Counted from the first letter of the stretch, positions 52,219 through 60,971 are shown. The stretch: DNA of 64,000 bases from Arthrobacter sp. E3 (GCF_017353415.1 NZ_JAFMPX010000014.1:1-64000); one strand, 5' to 3'. Made by a program: numbers and translations. The notes: generated by a model from the sequence alone, not told the origin.

Positions 52219-53175
52219 CTACATTAACGACGGCGCAGGACCTGCCGGTCCAGGAACTCCCCGGAGTAATCTAGTGAGCTCTGGGGCGTCACTGCCACTC
52301 CCGTGGATGGCGGCCTGCAAGTAATGGGCAAGTGAACCCATTTCCTCTGATGACCCCCGTGTGGGGCCTGCGAACCACAACTCCCCCTTCGGACTGGCCA
52401 ATACCCGTCTCCAGTAGGCAATGGCGAACGCCGCCGGCAAACGTAGGTAGAGGGCCCTCAGATTGGCAGGGATCGGGTTGTTTCCGCCAGCTTGTAGGGC
52501 TCGGAAGGCCTGCGCTGTGGCATGCACCATCAAGCGCAGAGTTTCCCTGTCGGCAGCCAACCGGGGCGCATCGGTGCCGACCTTGTACAGAGCGTAGGCC
52601 ATGGGAACAATGAAGGCGGCGTGAGCCAGGAGCCAGCCGGGCATGTCGGTGGTGATCGCGGCCGGAAACCCGGCTTCTTCCATCACTTTTTTCAGGCGCA
52701 GCGTGCGTGGCGAAATCATTCCACCAGGCTCACCCAGCATTGTCTTTTGCTGTTTGATCAGGACGTATCGGGTGGTTGCCCCGTCCTGCACACCGCCAGC
52801 GGCTGGAAAGCCCAGCAAGACACGCCCGCCCAGCGCCTGGACAAGCTGGCCTTCGAGCCCGGCGGTGTTACCCATAAACACCACGTCGGATCCGTCGTCC
52901 ATGCTGCCCAGCACCGGCAAGGTGCTTGTCAGCTGCCCGGCCCGGACGGCGACCACGACGACGTCGTACCTGTCTTCAGCGCCAACGGCGCCTATTGCCC
53001 TGATTGGCAATGACGTTTGTTTCCCAGACTCCGAGTCAGCCATAATCAGCCCGGCATCTTTCAGCTCGGCCAGCCTTTTGCCGCGAGCCAGCATCACCAC
53101 GTCGTGTCCGGAGCCCATCAGCTTGCCCGCGTACACACTGCCGATCACGCCGGCTCCCAGAACAAGAATCCGCAT
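52219..53175 (-). CDS. Ketopantoate reductase-family oxidoreductase (ApbA/PanE-like)
   Basis: A 318-residue NADPH-dependent protein. The Rossmann motif is LGAGVIGSVYAGKL at residues 6-19, followed by LARGKR (NADP-phosphate side) and VVVAVRAGQL. The C-terminal helical domain is present, but the catalytic Lys region of true PanE is replaced by ITTDMPGWLLAHAAF, so it may act on another substrate. It stands alone between the lipoprotein and PEP-mutase-type genes. Confidence 0.85.
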   Translation of the reverse strand: MRILVLGAGVIGSVYAGKLMGSGHDVVMLARGKRLAELKDAGLIMADSESGKQTSLPIRAIGAVGAEDRYDVVVVAVRAGQLTSTLPVLGSMDDGSDVVFMGNTAGLEGQLVQALGGRVLLGFPAAGGVQDGATTRYVLIKQQKTMLGEPGGMISPRTLRLKKVMEEAGFPAAITTDMPGWLLAHAAFIVPMAYALYKVGTDAPRLAADRETLRLMVHATAQAFRALQAGGNNPIPANLRALYLRLPAAFAIAYWRRVLASPKGELWFAGPTRGSSEEMGSLAHYLQAAIHGSGSDAPELTRLLRGVPGPAGPAPSLM

Positions 53176-53483
53176 GATCTGTCCCTTCCCTCAAGCTGCA
53201 CTGCCAAAACTACAGGCGGCCCGCCTCCCGGCATCGTTTCCACTGCCAGGCCCCGCCGGGCCCGCAGGCGTCAAGCTGTTAAGTGCCACGGTATGCCCCT
53301 CGGGCGCGGAGTTCCACCATCAATTCCGACCCGATCGACGTCTCGTTAGAGTGGCGGGCAAACTCCCGCCCCTCCCCTTGACAATGTGTCGGGCGGCAGC
53401 ACCCTGACAGCAGCAGTCGCAGCAACGGATAGCCTTTGCGCTGCGGCCAACCGCTTCGATGCAAGGCCTATAAATCAGGGTTA
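53176..53483. other. Gene-less interval
   Basis: About 308 bases with no supportable gene. A TTGACA occurs near 53384 on the plus strand, but no matching -10 or downstream gene in that direction was found. Confidence 0.45.
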
Positions 53484-54269
53484 TTAGACGGAGAAGCCTT
53501 GGTTGAAGGCCATGAGTTGCGCTTGCACCTCCCAGTAGGAGGTGGCTTCCGGTAGTTGCAGACCGTCGCGTAAGGCTGTGACCGTTTTGAGAGCTGAGTC
53601 CACCGCTGCGCGGTAAGGCAACGAACCGGAACTTACTCGTCGAACCCCCAACGCTCCCAACTCAGCAACAGTGAGGAAGGGGTGGGCCAATACGTTCACT
53701 GGCAGCCCGGTTCCGTCGGTGATGGCCCGAATTTCATCGGGATCAGCCAGTCCTGGGACGAATATGCCGTCAGCACCAGCCTCTGCGTATGCGCGGGCAC
53801 GCAGCAGTACGGCATCCGCGGTTGCTTGCTCAGCAAACCATAAATTGTCCACCCGTGCGTTGATAAAAATGGTTGGGGTTCGTCGTTTGACCTCAATGAC
53901 TTTCATGGCAAAAGCCGCTGGATCCACTAAGTGTCCAGAGGTACTGTCTTCGATGTTCACCCCGACGACACCATGGTCTGCCAGTTCAGCCACAAAATCC
54001 GCAACCTCGCCGGGGTCATCTGAGTAGCCATCCTCAATGTCCGCAGTGATGTGCACGGGCAAGGAGCCCAACATCGCCACCAGAGCAGCAGTCGCCTGCT
54101 GGCTGGACCGGCCGCCGTCGGGCTGGCCAGCGCTGACTGCTATGCCGAAGCTCGTGGTACCGATGGCAGAGAACCCTGCTGCGGCGAAGGCCAAGGCCGA
54201 ACCCACATCCCAGGCGTTAGGGAGGACCAGCGGAGTCTCAGCTTGATGGAGATCATGAAACGAAACCAT
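53484..54269 (-). CDS. Isocitrate lyase/PEP mutase-superfamily protein
   Basis: A 261-residue TIM-barrel enzyme. Family features: LVLPNAWDVGSALAFAAAGF at the N-terminus, ADIEDGYSDDPGEVADFV with the Mg-binding acids, GVNIEDSTSG, and FINARVDNLW. The KKCGH active-site loop of isocitrate lyase is absent, pointing to the PEP mutase/oxaloacetate-hydrolase-like branch. ATG 54269 (MVSFHDL) fits the family start; ATG 54275 and 54290 are alternatives. A deleted relic of a close paralogue lies at 6727-6930. Confidence 0.87.
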   Translation of the reverse strand: MVSFHDLHQAETPLVLPNAWDVGSALAFAAAGFSAIGTTSFGIAVSAGQPDGGRSSQQATAALVAMLGSLPVHITADIEDGYSDDPGEVADFVAELADHGVVGVNIEDSTSGHLVDPAAFAMKVIEVKRRTPTIFINARVDNLWFAEQATADAVLLRARAYAEAGADGIFVPGLADPDEIRAITDGTGLPVNVLAHPFLTVAELGALGVRRVSSGSLPYRAAVDSALKTVTALRDGLQLPEATSYWEVQAQLMAFNQGFSV

Positions 54270-54587
54270 AGTCATTCCCATCTCGAGCAACCGCAGAGGC
54301 CGAATCCTCTCCAGACTACTAGAGACAGCTCAGTGCACAAGGTGTCTCAGCTCTAAAGCCTGAACGGGCAGGATTGCTGCCATCGTGTAAACATGTTTGT
54401 TCGTGTCTGCGCGGTTTACCGGGTTGCTATGCCATACGACTATCCGAGTCCGCCTTACCCAGCTGAGCTCCTCAGGGGAAAGTCACTAATCTGTGGAGGA
54501 CCATGCTCGAGACGTACCAGTTGCAGTGATTTTATGTTCGCCCACTACGAGCTTTAGAGAATGTAGACCACCGATGGGCCCCTGACT

Positions 54588-54603
54588 GATTCGAACCCAC
54601 GAC
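54588..54603 (-). other. tRNA 3'-end-like fragment
   Basis: On the minus strand GTCGTGGGTTCGAATC matches the T-arm of a tRNA (GTGGG stem, TTCGAAT loop), but the 3' strand of the stem (CAGTC) no longer pairs and no other tRNA arms are found. It sits at the 3' edge of the decayed ABC permease. It could be an att-site scar left by an integrative element. Confidence 0.4.
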
Positions 54604-54619
54604 CCCGCTTTGCCAATCC

Positions 54620-55290
54620 TTCCTTGGAGCCTGAGCCGCCACCATACGAGCACGGTTCCCAAGGCGGCCAGCGCCGTCGTCACCAGCAGGACAGCCAACT
54701 GGATTCCCAAAACTCCGCTGCCCACAAAGTTCTACGCCGCCCACAGCCCTGGCACGGCGTAGGGAAACCAACCGCCCACGCCCAGGAGCACGGAGACTTG
54801 GGAGAGCACCAAAATCACGATCGCGGAGCCTATCCCGGCCAGCATGCTGCGGCAGATGCTGGCACTCAAGCCACAGACGACAGCGAGCGAGCCGGTGAGC
54901 AGCGTGGCGGCTGCAAGTTTGGCGACCAGCGCGAAGCTGCCGGCCGTAGGTACATATCCGAGCACCCACCCCAGCAGGGTGGTCACCCCAGTCAGAATCG
55001 CCGTAGCGCCGATCGACCAGAGACAGAGAACAATGAGCTTGGCACCGGCGATCATGGTGCGGCTGGTTGGCAATGCGAACAGTCCCGTTATGGTTCCCTG
55101 ACTGAACTCCCGTCCAAAGCTCCATGCTTACACGACGCCGAACGCCAGCAACCCGACGGCCGAGGAAGCCGCGGTGGTGACAGAGAGCAGGCCGTCCCAG
55201 CCGCCGTCGCCCGCGAAAGAAGCAGCCTTTGCAGCGGCGGTACCTTTGCCTGCAGGAGCGGCCAAGGAGGCGGCAGCGGGCCGCCTTCAT
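54620..55290 (-). pseudogene. ABC-2-type permease, multiply inactivated
   Basis: Pieces of a six-helix exporter permease are recognisable. One segment reads AASFAGDGGWDGLLSVTTAA then GLLAFGVV, meets TAA, and resumes as AWSFGREFSQGTITGLFALP. It runs on to YAVPGLWAA, meets TAG at 54734-54732 (probably CAG originally), and resumes NFVGSGVLGIQLAVLLVT. The ATG at 55290 that overlaps the ATPase stop is in a different frame, so there is also a frameshift near the start, and the first helix seems missing. Confidence 0.8.
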
Positions 55291-55964
55291 GACTTCCCCA
55301 CCATCAAGTTCGCTTCCACGTCTGCGTTGACAAGATCAAAGAAGCGGCGTTCCAAATTAACGCCAGCAGGGGCCAGCTCGCCGATGATCCGCCCTGCATT
55401 GATCACGGTGATCTGATCGGTAATTCGCGCCACTTCGTCGAGATGGTGGCTTGACACCAACACCGAAGCACCAGTTTCGTGTACGCGCTCCAGTAGTATC
55501 CGCCGCACCACAACCGTGCCCGCAGGGTCCGGTGCATTCGTTGGCTCATCGAGCACCAAGACCTCGGGATCGGCGACCAGTGCGGCGGCGATCCCGAGTC
55601 GCTGGCGGTTCCCCAGGGACAAAGTCCGCACCCTCCGCGTCCACCACTTCGACAGGAGCAGTTCCTCGCCCAGCCGTGACGCTGCAGCGTGGGCATCGGC
55701 CCGGTTGAGCCCTGCCAGGCGCCCGGCGATCTGCAGATTCGCTTTGACGGTGAGCTCCGGATAGGCCAGCGGCGTGTCTATGAGGTGCCCCACGCCGACC
55801 CATCCGGAAGACCTCATCTGAGCAACATCAAAACCGCGCACCAGCACCCTCCCTGCAGTGGGGGCGGCGATGCCCAGCACCAGATTGGTCGGCTACAAGG
55901 CGCGTCCCTCCCTGCACGCCTTCGCTGCGCCAACGAGCTCGACGACGGCCGGTTCAGTCGGCAT
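55287..55964 (-). pseudogene. ABC transporter ATPase with Walker A deleted
   Basis: It starts MPTEPAVVELVGAAKACREG at ATG 55964, inside the end of the TetR-type gene, then hits TAG where about 28 residues including the Walker A P-loop should be, and resumes LVLGIAAPTAGRVLVRGFDV. The rest is typical of drug-export ATPases: LSLGNRQRLGIA signature, LVLDEPTNAPDPAG Walker B, SSHHLDEVARI. Loss of the P-loop plus a stop means no functional ATPase. The stop overlaps the permease relic. Confidence 0.85.
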
Positions 55965-56430
55965 CGGAACTCTCCTCGAGCACTAGCGCAAGATGTGCCA
56001 GTGCGGCACGCAGCTGACAACCGAGCGGGGTGGCGCCCGCGCCGCCGTCGTGCGACAGTGCCGCCGTCAACGCGCCAAGGCACGCCCCCGTGGCAACTTC
56101 CGCTTCCAACCGCTGCACGCCAGTGGACACCAGCGCATCCACAATCGCCAACTGCGTCGCCTGCGTGCGCTCCCACGTCTTGGCCCGCAGGCCCGGGTGT
56201 GCAGCGGCAATGCGAATCCTGCGGCGGGTGGCCTCGTCCTCCCCTGCGTCCAGCTGGGCAAGAGCAATGCTGAAGGCTGTGCACACCCGTTGTAAAGGCG
56301 AGAGCTCCGCCGGCTGTGCTGACACGATAGTGGCAATGATCGGGTCGTAGGGGTCGTCGATGATCAACGCATCCTTCGTCGGGAAGTACCGGAAGAACGT
56401 CATGGACGTCACCCCGGGCTCCGTAGCCAG
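55954..56430 (-). pseudogene. TetR-family regulator, N-terminally truncated
   Basis: The frame reads EPGVTSMTFFRYFPTKDALI, the second half of a TetR helix-turn-helix, and a full ligand-binding domain to 55954. The first helices (about 30 residues) are missing: upstream of about 56430 the sequence becomes the 5' region of the divergent DinB-like gene. A frame to ATG 56469 exists but adds unrelated residues. The stop overlaps the ABC ATPase start, so this was the regulator of the decayed exporter. Confidence 0.7.
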
Positions 56431-56458
56431 GGCGGTCCACGGCGGGTACGCTACCGGG

Positions 56459-57040
56459 ATGGAAACCAATCAGCTTTTTCTCCTCTCGGACGCCGCCCTT
56501 CGCAGCGTCATCGACCGCCTCACGCCCGAAGACTTGGGCAAGTCTGCCCCTGATGAATGGTCGCAAAGTCCGGACCCGACCATCCTCGACATCCTGCGGG
56601 CGCACGCCTACGACGAAGCATGGGTCCCGGATGTCCTCGCCGGGGTCTCTACCGCCGACGGCGACAAATGGCACGAGCTCGACCTGCTCGGCGATGATCC
56701 GATCGCAGCCTACGACGCGCTGAACGACACGGCCACGGCCGCTGTCCGGGACGGGGTTGCCCCGGATACCATGTTCCACTTCCAGTACGGCGACTATCCG
56801 GCACAGGAGGGTCTTGTTCATTTGTCGCTCTACCGCGGGTTCCAGGCCTGGATGATCGCCAAGCACCTCAACATCCCGTTCCATCTCTCCGCTGAACTGA
56901 TCGCAGGCTTGACGGAGCATGTACTTCCCAACGCTGAGGAGTGGCGCGGCTTCGGCGTCTTCCCTACAGCCATTGAACCTCCAGCCGACGCCGACGACGA
57001 GACGCAACTGCTCTGCGCCGTCGGCTATTGGGTGCCCTGA
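56459..57040 (+). CDS. DinB-like/maleylpyruvate isomerase-family protein
   Basis: A 193-residue four-helix-bundle protein of the DinB/mycothiol-dependent superfamily (TIGR03086-like in outline): LFLLSDAALRSVIDRLTPED at the start, WSQSPDPTILDILRAHAYDE with a metal-ligand-type His, and VHLSLYRGFQAWMIAK. Related proteins use mycothiol as cofactor or thiol acceptor; the reaction here is unknown. ATG 56459 is chosen because the fold starts there. Its upstream side abuts the truncated TetR-type relic, so its native promoter may be altered. Confidence 0.75.
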   Translation: METNQLFLLSDAALRSVIDRLTPEDLGKSAPDEWSQSPDPTILDILRAHAYDEAWVPDVLAGVSTADGDKWHELDLLGDDPIAAYDALNDTATAAVRDGVAPDTMFHFQYGDYPAQEGLVHLSLYRGFQAWMIAKHLNIPFHLSAELIAGLTEHVLPNAEEWRGFGVFPTAIEPPADADDETQLLCAVGYWVP

Positions 57041-57337
57041 CGTGGGCATATCGGCCGGCGCGTAACTCTGAGCCGAAGTACTCCCCTGCACGGCGGTTCA
57101 TCTCATCGACAGAGACCTTCTCGAGGCGTTGGCACAGCATCCACTGGTGGCCGAAGGGGTCGCGCACGCGGCCACCCTATCGCCGGGAGTTTCCTCGGTG
57201 ATCATGACAATCCACTTGCCGATGCGCACTTCGGCGTGGATGGCCATCCCCGACGGATCGGCAAATCGTTCGCCTATTTCCTCCGCCGCGAAGGCAGCTC
57301 GGTAGAAGTCGATCGCTTCGGGTCCTCCGCGGACCAC
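57041..57337 (-). pseudogene. PhnB-like VOC gene with internal deletion
   Basis: One frame reads RLVVRGGPEAIDFYRAAFAA then IGKWIVMITEETPG; a second frame continues GGRVRDPFGHQWMLCQRLEK and EYFGSE. The roughly 45 residues expected between (end of the first and start of the second VOC half) are missing and the frame changes. The start is also gone, because the 5' end is fused into the reading frame of the adjoining VOC gene. Confidence 0.75.
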
Positions 57338-57687
57338 CAGCCGGGGTGCTGAATGAGGCAGAACGGGTGCCCGGCTGGGTCAGCGAACACGCCTTCGCCA
57401 TCTAGTTTGCTCGCACCCAGGGCAAGGACGCCAAGTGTTGCCTCGCCGATGTCCTCCACCATGATGTCAAGATGCATTTGTTGCGGAACGGCGGGACTGG
57501 GCCACGTTGGCCGGCGGTGGCCGGGTGCGCGTTGAAATGCCAACCCGGATGACGTCTCGTTCTCCGCAACCACGACGAAGTCATCGCTGTCATAAGTGAT
57601 GGGCTGGCCCAACAAGCGCGCATAGAACCCCGCTAAGTTGCGTGGATCCGGACAGTCAAGAACAAGGTGGTGGAGACGTCCAAGCAT
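57274..57687 (-). CDS. VOC-family (glyoxalase-like) protein with altered C-terminus
   Basis: A 137-residue protein. The VOC core is complete: LHHLVLDCPDPRNLAGFYAR, QMHLDIMVEDIGEATLGVLA and FADPAGHPFCLIQHPGW. After that the frame runs out of register through the start of the PhnB-like relic and ends with unrelated RSTSTELPSRRRK. A deletion seems to have joined the two genes. Catalysis may survive because the fold is complete. Confidence 0.8.
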   Translation of the reverse strand: MLGRLHHLVLDCPDPRNLAGFYARLLGQPITYDSDDFVVVAENETSSGLAFQRAPGHRRPTWPSPAVPQQMHLDIMVEDIGEATLGVLALGASKLDGEGVFADPAGHPFCLIQHPGWWSAEDPKRSTSTELPSRRRK

Positions 57688-57754
57688 GCCTCCATCCTCC
57701 CGTGGGCTACGCCTTCACGCCAGCCCCACCAGTAGAGTTTCAAGGCATCCGCCG

Positions 57755-58405
57755 TCAGGCGGCCTGGCCCAGCGCAGCGCTGAAGGCCGCGGCACCGTCA
57801 CCGGTAAATTCAGCCGCGTCCACGGGTCTTCCGGAGACGGCCAGGAGCAGACTGATGGCAGGTCCGCGAACCTCCGGTCCTTCTCCGTGGACAAAGTTTG
57901 TATCGGTGGCGACGAGGCGCATTCCCGCTGCGCGTTCCTTGCCTCCCCCCATCGAGACGCCGGTTTTGACTTGATAACCGAGTGCTTGCGCCACGTGGGC
58001 AGGCGGATAGTCGCGGTGGATGCCCAGCGGGCGTCGAATATCCTCGCCGTGGACGAAGGCCTCAACAAACCGGGTGGCCAACGCCGCCGGGGGCGTGCAG
58101 CTATAGGTGCACACTGCCTGCAGCTGACCCAAGGTATCTCTGGGATGGGCAGCCTTTTCGCGGGCAATCCCAGAAGCGTTGTCACGGTCAAAATCGAAGC
58201 GGGCAACCACCAGCCGCCGAATGAAACCCCAACCCGTGGTCTTCGCAGAATCCACCAGGTGCGCCACCACGTCGTGGACATCCCAGGACGGGCACAGCGA
58301 CGGCGTTTGCCACTGGGCCGGGGTCAACCTTTCCAAGTCCGCGATCAGGGCCCTGCGCTCAGCGTGCACCACCGGCCAAACTACAGTGCTGGGAATCTTT
58401 GCCAT
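57755..58405 (-). CDS. Maleylpyruvate isomerase-family, mycothiol-dependent enzyme
   Basis: A 216-residue protein. ERLTPAQWQTPSLCPSWDVH then DVVAHLVDSA supplies the characteristic W-D-V-x-D-V-V-A-H metal-ligand helix, and VEAFVHGEDIRRPLG carries the second His/Glu/Asp ligand set. This is the mycothiol-dependent maleylpyruvate-isomerase N-terminal fold. ATG 58405 (MAKIPSTV) is preferred over 58459. It diverges from an HxlR-type regulator across a 52-base region containing TTGACA (58442-58437, minus) and an AGCGCT palindrome, so the regulator probably controls it. Confidence 0.85.
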   Translation of the reverse strand: MAKIPSTVVWPVVHAERRALIADLERLTPAQWQTPSLCPSWDVHDVVAHLVDSAKTTGWGFIRRLVVARFDFDRDNASGIAREKAAHPRDTLGQLQAVCTYSCTPPAALATRFVEAFVHGEDIRRPLGIHRDYPPAHVAQALGYQVKTGVSMGGGKERAAGMRLVATDTNFVHGEGPEVRGPAISLLLAVSGRPVDAAEFTGDGAAAFSAALGQAA

Positions 58406-58457
58406 GAAGCTATAAAAACAGTAGCGCTCACTTCTTGTCAAGGAGTAAAATGGCTCC

Positions 58458-59150
58458 ATGTCAGCACGGAGAAGTTACGGTTCATACAATGACGGGTGCG
58501 CCTCCTCCCATGCCTTGGATCTGGTCGGCGAGCGTTGGGCTCTCATCATTGTCCGAGAACTGCTTCTGGGCGCCAAGAGATTCGTAGACATCCAGCACGA
58601 CATCCCCGGCATCGGCCCGGGACCGCTCACGCAGCGTCTGCAGGATTTGGAAGAAGCAGGCATTGTGCGCCGTCGTTCACTGCCCGCGCCGGCCCACGTG
58701 AGCGTGTACGAACTCACCGAGTGGGGTAGCGGCCTTGAAGCCGTCAACACGGCGCTCTCCCAGTGGGCCATCCAATCCCCCCGCCTGCCGCTGGAGGCTG
58801 ACATGAGCCCCGATACGCTAGTCCTGGCCATGCGCGCCCACGCCCGCCCGCTTGCCCCAGGTTCGCCGGGGCGCAACGTTTCCTTGACCTTGTCCGACTC
58901 CCGCACACCCAGCAGGGCCGCCGTGGAGTATGTGGCAGCACTGACATCCGAGGAGGCGTCCATCGTTAAGGTCGCAACCGTTCGTGGGAGTGCTGTTGAC
59001 GCCCTTGATGCACAGGCAAGTTGCACCACGCGTACGTGGAAGTCCCTGATCATGGGCGGGGTCCTGTTGGACAGCACAGATCTCTCGATAATCGGCAGCG
59101 CCGACGCTGTCCAGGAGCTCGTCGATGCCACCAAATTGCAGCTGCCCTGA
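58458..59150 (+). CDS. HxlR-family transcriptional regulator with extra C-terminal domain
   Basis: A 230-residue protein. The HxlR winged helix fills residues 10-105: CASSHALDLVGERWALIIVR, LLGAKRFVDIQHDIPGI and LTQRLQDLEEAGIVRRR. The C-terminal half (about 115-230) is longer than in minimal HxlR proteins and resembles an SCP2/sterol-carrier-like module. AAGGAG lies upstream of ATG 58458. HxlR regulators often sense oxidants or electrophiles; with the divergent mycothiol enzyme, a thiol-stress role is plausible. Confidence 0.88.
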   Translation: MSARRSYGSYNDGCASSHALDLVGERWALIIVRELLLGAKRFVDIQHDIPGIGPGPLTQRLQDLEEAGIVRRRSLPAPAHVSVYELTEWGSGLEAVNTALSQWAIQSPRLPLEADMSPDTLVLAMRAHARPLAPGSPGRNVSLTLSDSRTPSRAAVEYVAALTSEEASIVKVATVRGSAVDALDAQASCTTRTWKSLIMGGVLLDSTDLSIIGSADAVQELVDATKLQLP

Positions 59151-59200
59151 TCATCCAGCTGGGCTTTTCTCCCAATGAGCAAGGCAACTCGGAACACGCC

Positions 59201-59890
59201 TTAGACGGCAAGCCATCCCGGCGCCGCAGCCCGGAACTGCTCTCCCGTCAGCAAGGCTGCGCCCTCGGGCAGGCAACCCAGCAGGGGCGTGGGCAGCGCC
59301 GCGAAGAAGTCCCGGTTGTCCAGTTCCACGTCCGTGGGTTCCTGCGGCCACGAGCCCACGACCAGCCCGGCAGCGGCCACGTTCCTGCGTTCCAGGGCCT
59401 CGAGCGTGAGCAGCGTGTGGTTTAGTGTGCCGAGGGAACTGCGGCACACCACCACCACGGCCGCACCCGGGAGATGTGCGGCTAGCTCCGCGATCGTGTT
59501 TCCCTCCCCATCAAGTTCCACGAGCACCCCGCCTGCGCCTTCCACCAGCACATGGTCGTGCGTGGCAGCCAGCCTGTGGATGGCTGCCACGTGGCTTGCC
59601 AGCGTCGGCAGCTTCCCACCCTCACGGGCAGCAGCGGCAACAGGCGCCATGGGCAGCGTGAGCCGCACACCCTCAACCGCTGCAGCAATTCCAGCCAGAC
59701 GCCGCACCTCAACCATGTCACCGCCGTCGCCTGTAAGCACGCCAGTCTGGGTCGGTTTGTAGGCGGCCACAGATGCCCCGCCAGACTGCAGCACTGCGGC
59801 AAGCGCCGCCGTTGCCACTGTCTTTCCCACGTCGGTATCCGTTCCAGTGACAAGCACGACGGCGGGCAGCCGCAGCACCGGGGCGGTCAT
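59201..59890 (-). CDS. bioD: Dethiobiotin synthetase
   Basis: A 229-residue ATP-dependent carboxylase closing the ureido ring of biotin from DAPA and CO2. The P-loop is GTDTDVGKT (16-24), YKPTQTG holds the substrate-phosphate Lys, and VEGAGGVLVEL is the conserved loop. ATG 59890 lies within the P450 stop (ATGA at 59887-59890), so it is translated with the P450. It is the last gene of the bio operon. Confidence 0.95.
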   Translation of the reverse strand: MTAPVLRLPAVVLVTGTDTDVGKTVATAALAAVLQSGGASVAAYKPTQTGVLTGDGGDMVEVRRLAGIAAAVEGVRLTLPMAPVAAAAREGGKLPTLASHVAAIHRLAATHDHVLVEGAGGVLVELDGEGNTIAELAAHLPGAAVVVVCRSSLGTLNHTLLTLEALERRNVAAAGLVVGSWPQEPTDVELDNRDFFAALPTPLLGCLPEGAALLTGEQFRAAAPGWLAV

Positions 59891-60966
59891 CGGCTGCCGC
59901 TTTCCACGAAAACGGACAACGGTGTTTGAAAGGACAGCAGGCACAGCCAGTCCGGTTCCGTGCCCGCCAATGCCAAGTGCGGCAGGGTGCGAGCTGTTTC
60001 CTGAACCACGAGCGTGGCTTCAAGCTCCGCCAGTTTTGCGCCAAGGCAGCGGTGCAGTCCGTGGCCAAACGCCAGCGAGTACGCCGTGGGCGGGGCATGC
60101 GGGCCGTGGTTCCCGGAGAGTTGCAGCAGCACCTCGGCCCCTGCCGGAAGCTGCACACCATCCAGCACCGTGTCGCGCAACGCCGCCCTGCGCCACGTGT
60201 GCACGGAAGATTCCGTGGCCAGCACGCCCCGCACATGCCGCTCCGCCAATGCAGGCTCGGCCAACTCCGCCCACGGCTGCGCCACAGCCAACCCCTTTGA
60301 CCCGATGCCCCGGTACAGCGCCGTGTTGATCAACTGCGAGGTGGTTTCCTGCCCGGCAATGACCAGGAAGTAGCCCAACGAGCACACTTCGGCACTGCTC
60401 AATCCCGCAGACAGCAACACGCCAAACAGGGAATCCGAGCCGCGACTGGCGGCCACTTCCGCGCGCAGCCAGCCATAAAAGGCGGCTGCGCTGTGGGCCA
60501 GTTCCAGCTGCCGGGCGTGATCCGGCCAGCCCCAAAACAGTTCAAGCGAGTCGCGGCTCCACGTTTTCAGTTCGTCTAGCGGAGGGTTGGTTTGCCCCGT
60601 CAGTTCCGCCATGATGACGGGCGGGACGTGCATGGCAACGGAAGTTGCCAGGTCCACCGGGCCCTCCTCCAAGGCAGCGGCTGTGTGCGCCAACTGTGCC
60701 CTGGCAATCTCCCGAACCCGGGGCGTGACGGCCGCAACCTTGGCAGGGGTAAAGAATCGGGTCACCACACTGCGCACGGCCCGGTGGCCCTCCCCCGTTG
60801 CGGATGCCAGGACAGGCGGCAGCGCGAATTTCGCCTTGCTGAGTATGCGCAAGGTGGCCGGGGCCAGCGGGACCACCGAGGTCAACGCGTTTGTCGGGGC
60901 AAAGTCGTCGGTGCGGCGCATGACTTCCCTGGCCAGGGCCGGTGTTTCCACCACGTGGTAGTTCAC
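59887..60966 (-). CDS. Cytochrome P450-like protein of the biotin operon
   Basis: A 359-residue P450 starting at GTG 60966, whose Shine-Dalgarno AAGGA lies across the bioF stop. The I helix is AGQETTSQLI, and the haem loop FGHGLHRCLG has the thiolate C307. Unusually, the K-helix ExxR reads as GVLA (in VRGVLATESS), the N-terminus lacks about 35 residues of the usual family start, and the meander before the haem loop is about 10 residues short. Bacillus BioI is a P450 that cleaves acyl-ACP to pimeloyl-ACP; location suggests a similar pimelate-supply role here, but the missing motifs leave activity open. Confidence 0.85.
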   Translation of the reverse strand: MNYHVVETPALAREVMRRTDDFAPTNALTSVVPLAPATLRILSKAKFALPPVLASATGEGHRAVRSVVTRFFTPAKVAAVTPRVREIARAQLAHTAAALEEGPVDLATSVAMHVPPVIMAELTGQTNPPLDELKTWSRDSLELFWGWPDHARQLELAHSAAAFYGWLRAEVAASRGSDSLFGVLLSAGLSSAEVCSLGYFLVIAGQETTSQLINTALYRGIGSKGLAVAQPWAELAEPALAERHVRGVLATESSVHTWRRAALRDTVLDGVQLPAGAEVLLQLSGNHGPHAPPTAYSLAFGHGLHRCLGAKLAELEATLVVQETARTLPHLALAGTEPDWLCLLSFQTPLSVFVESGSR

Positions 60967-60971
60967 AGTTG

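Noticed and set aside
54574-54660. Complete tRNA gene
   Set aside because: Only a T-arm-like stretch is present. The T-stem 3' strand does not pair, and no anticodon or D arm is found.
55814-57091. 425-codon minus-strand frame spanning TetR, DinB-like and PhnB-like segments
   Set aside because: It cuts across several recognisable genes in other frames and shows no domain of its own.
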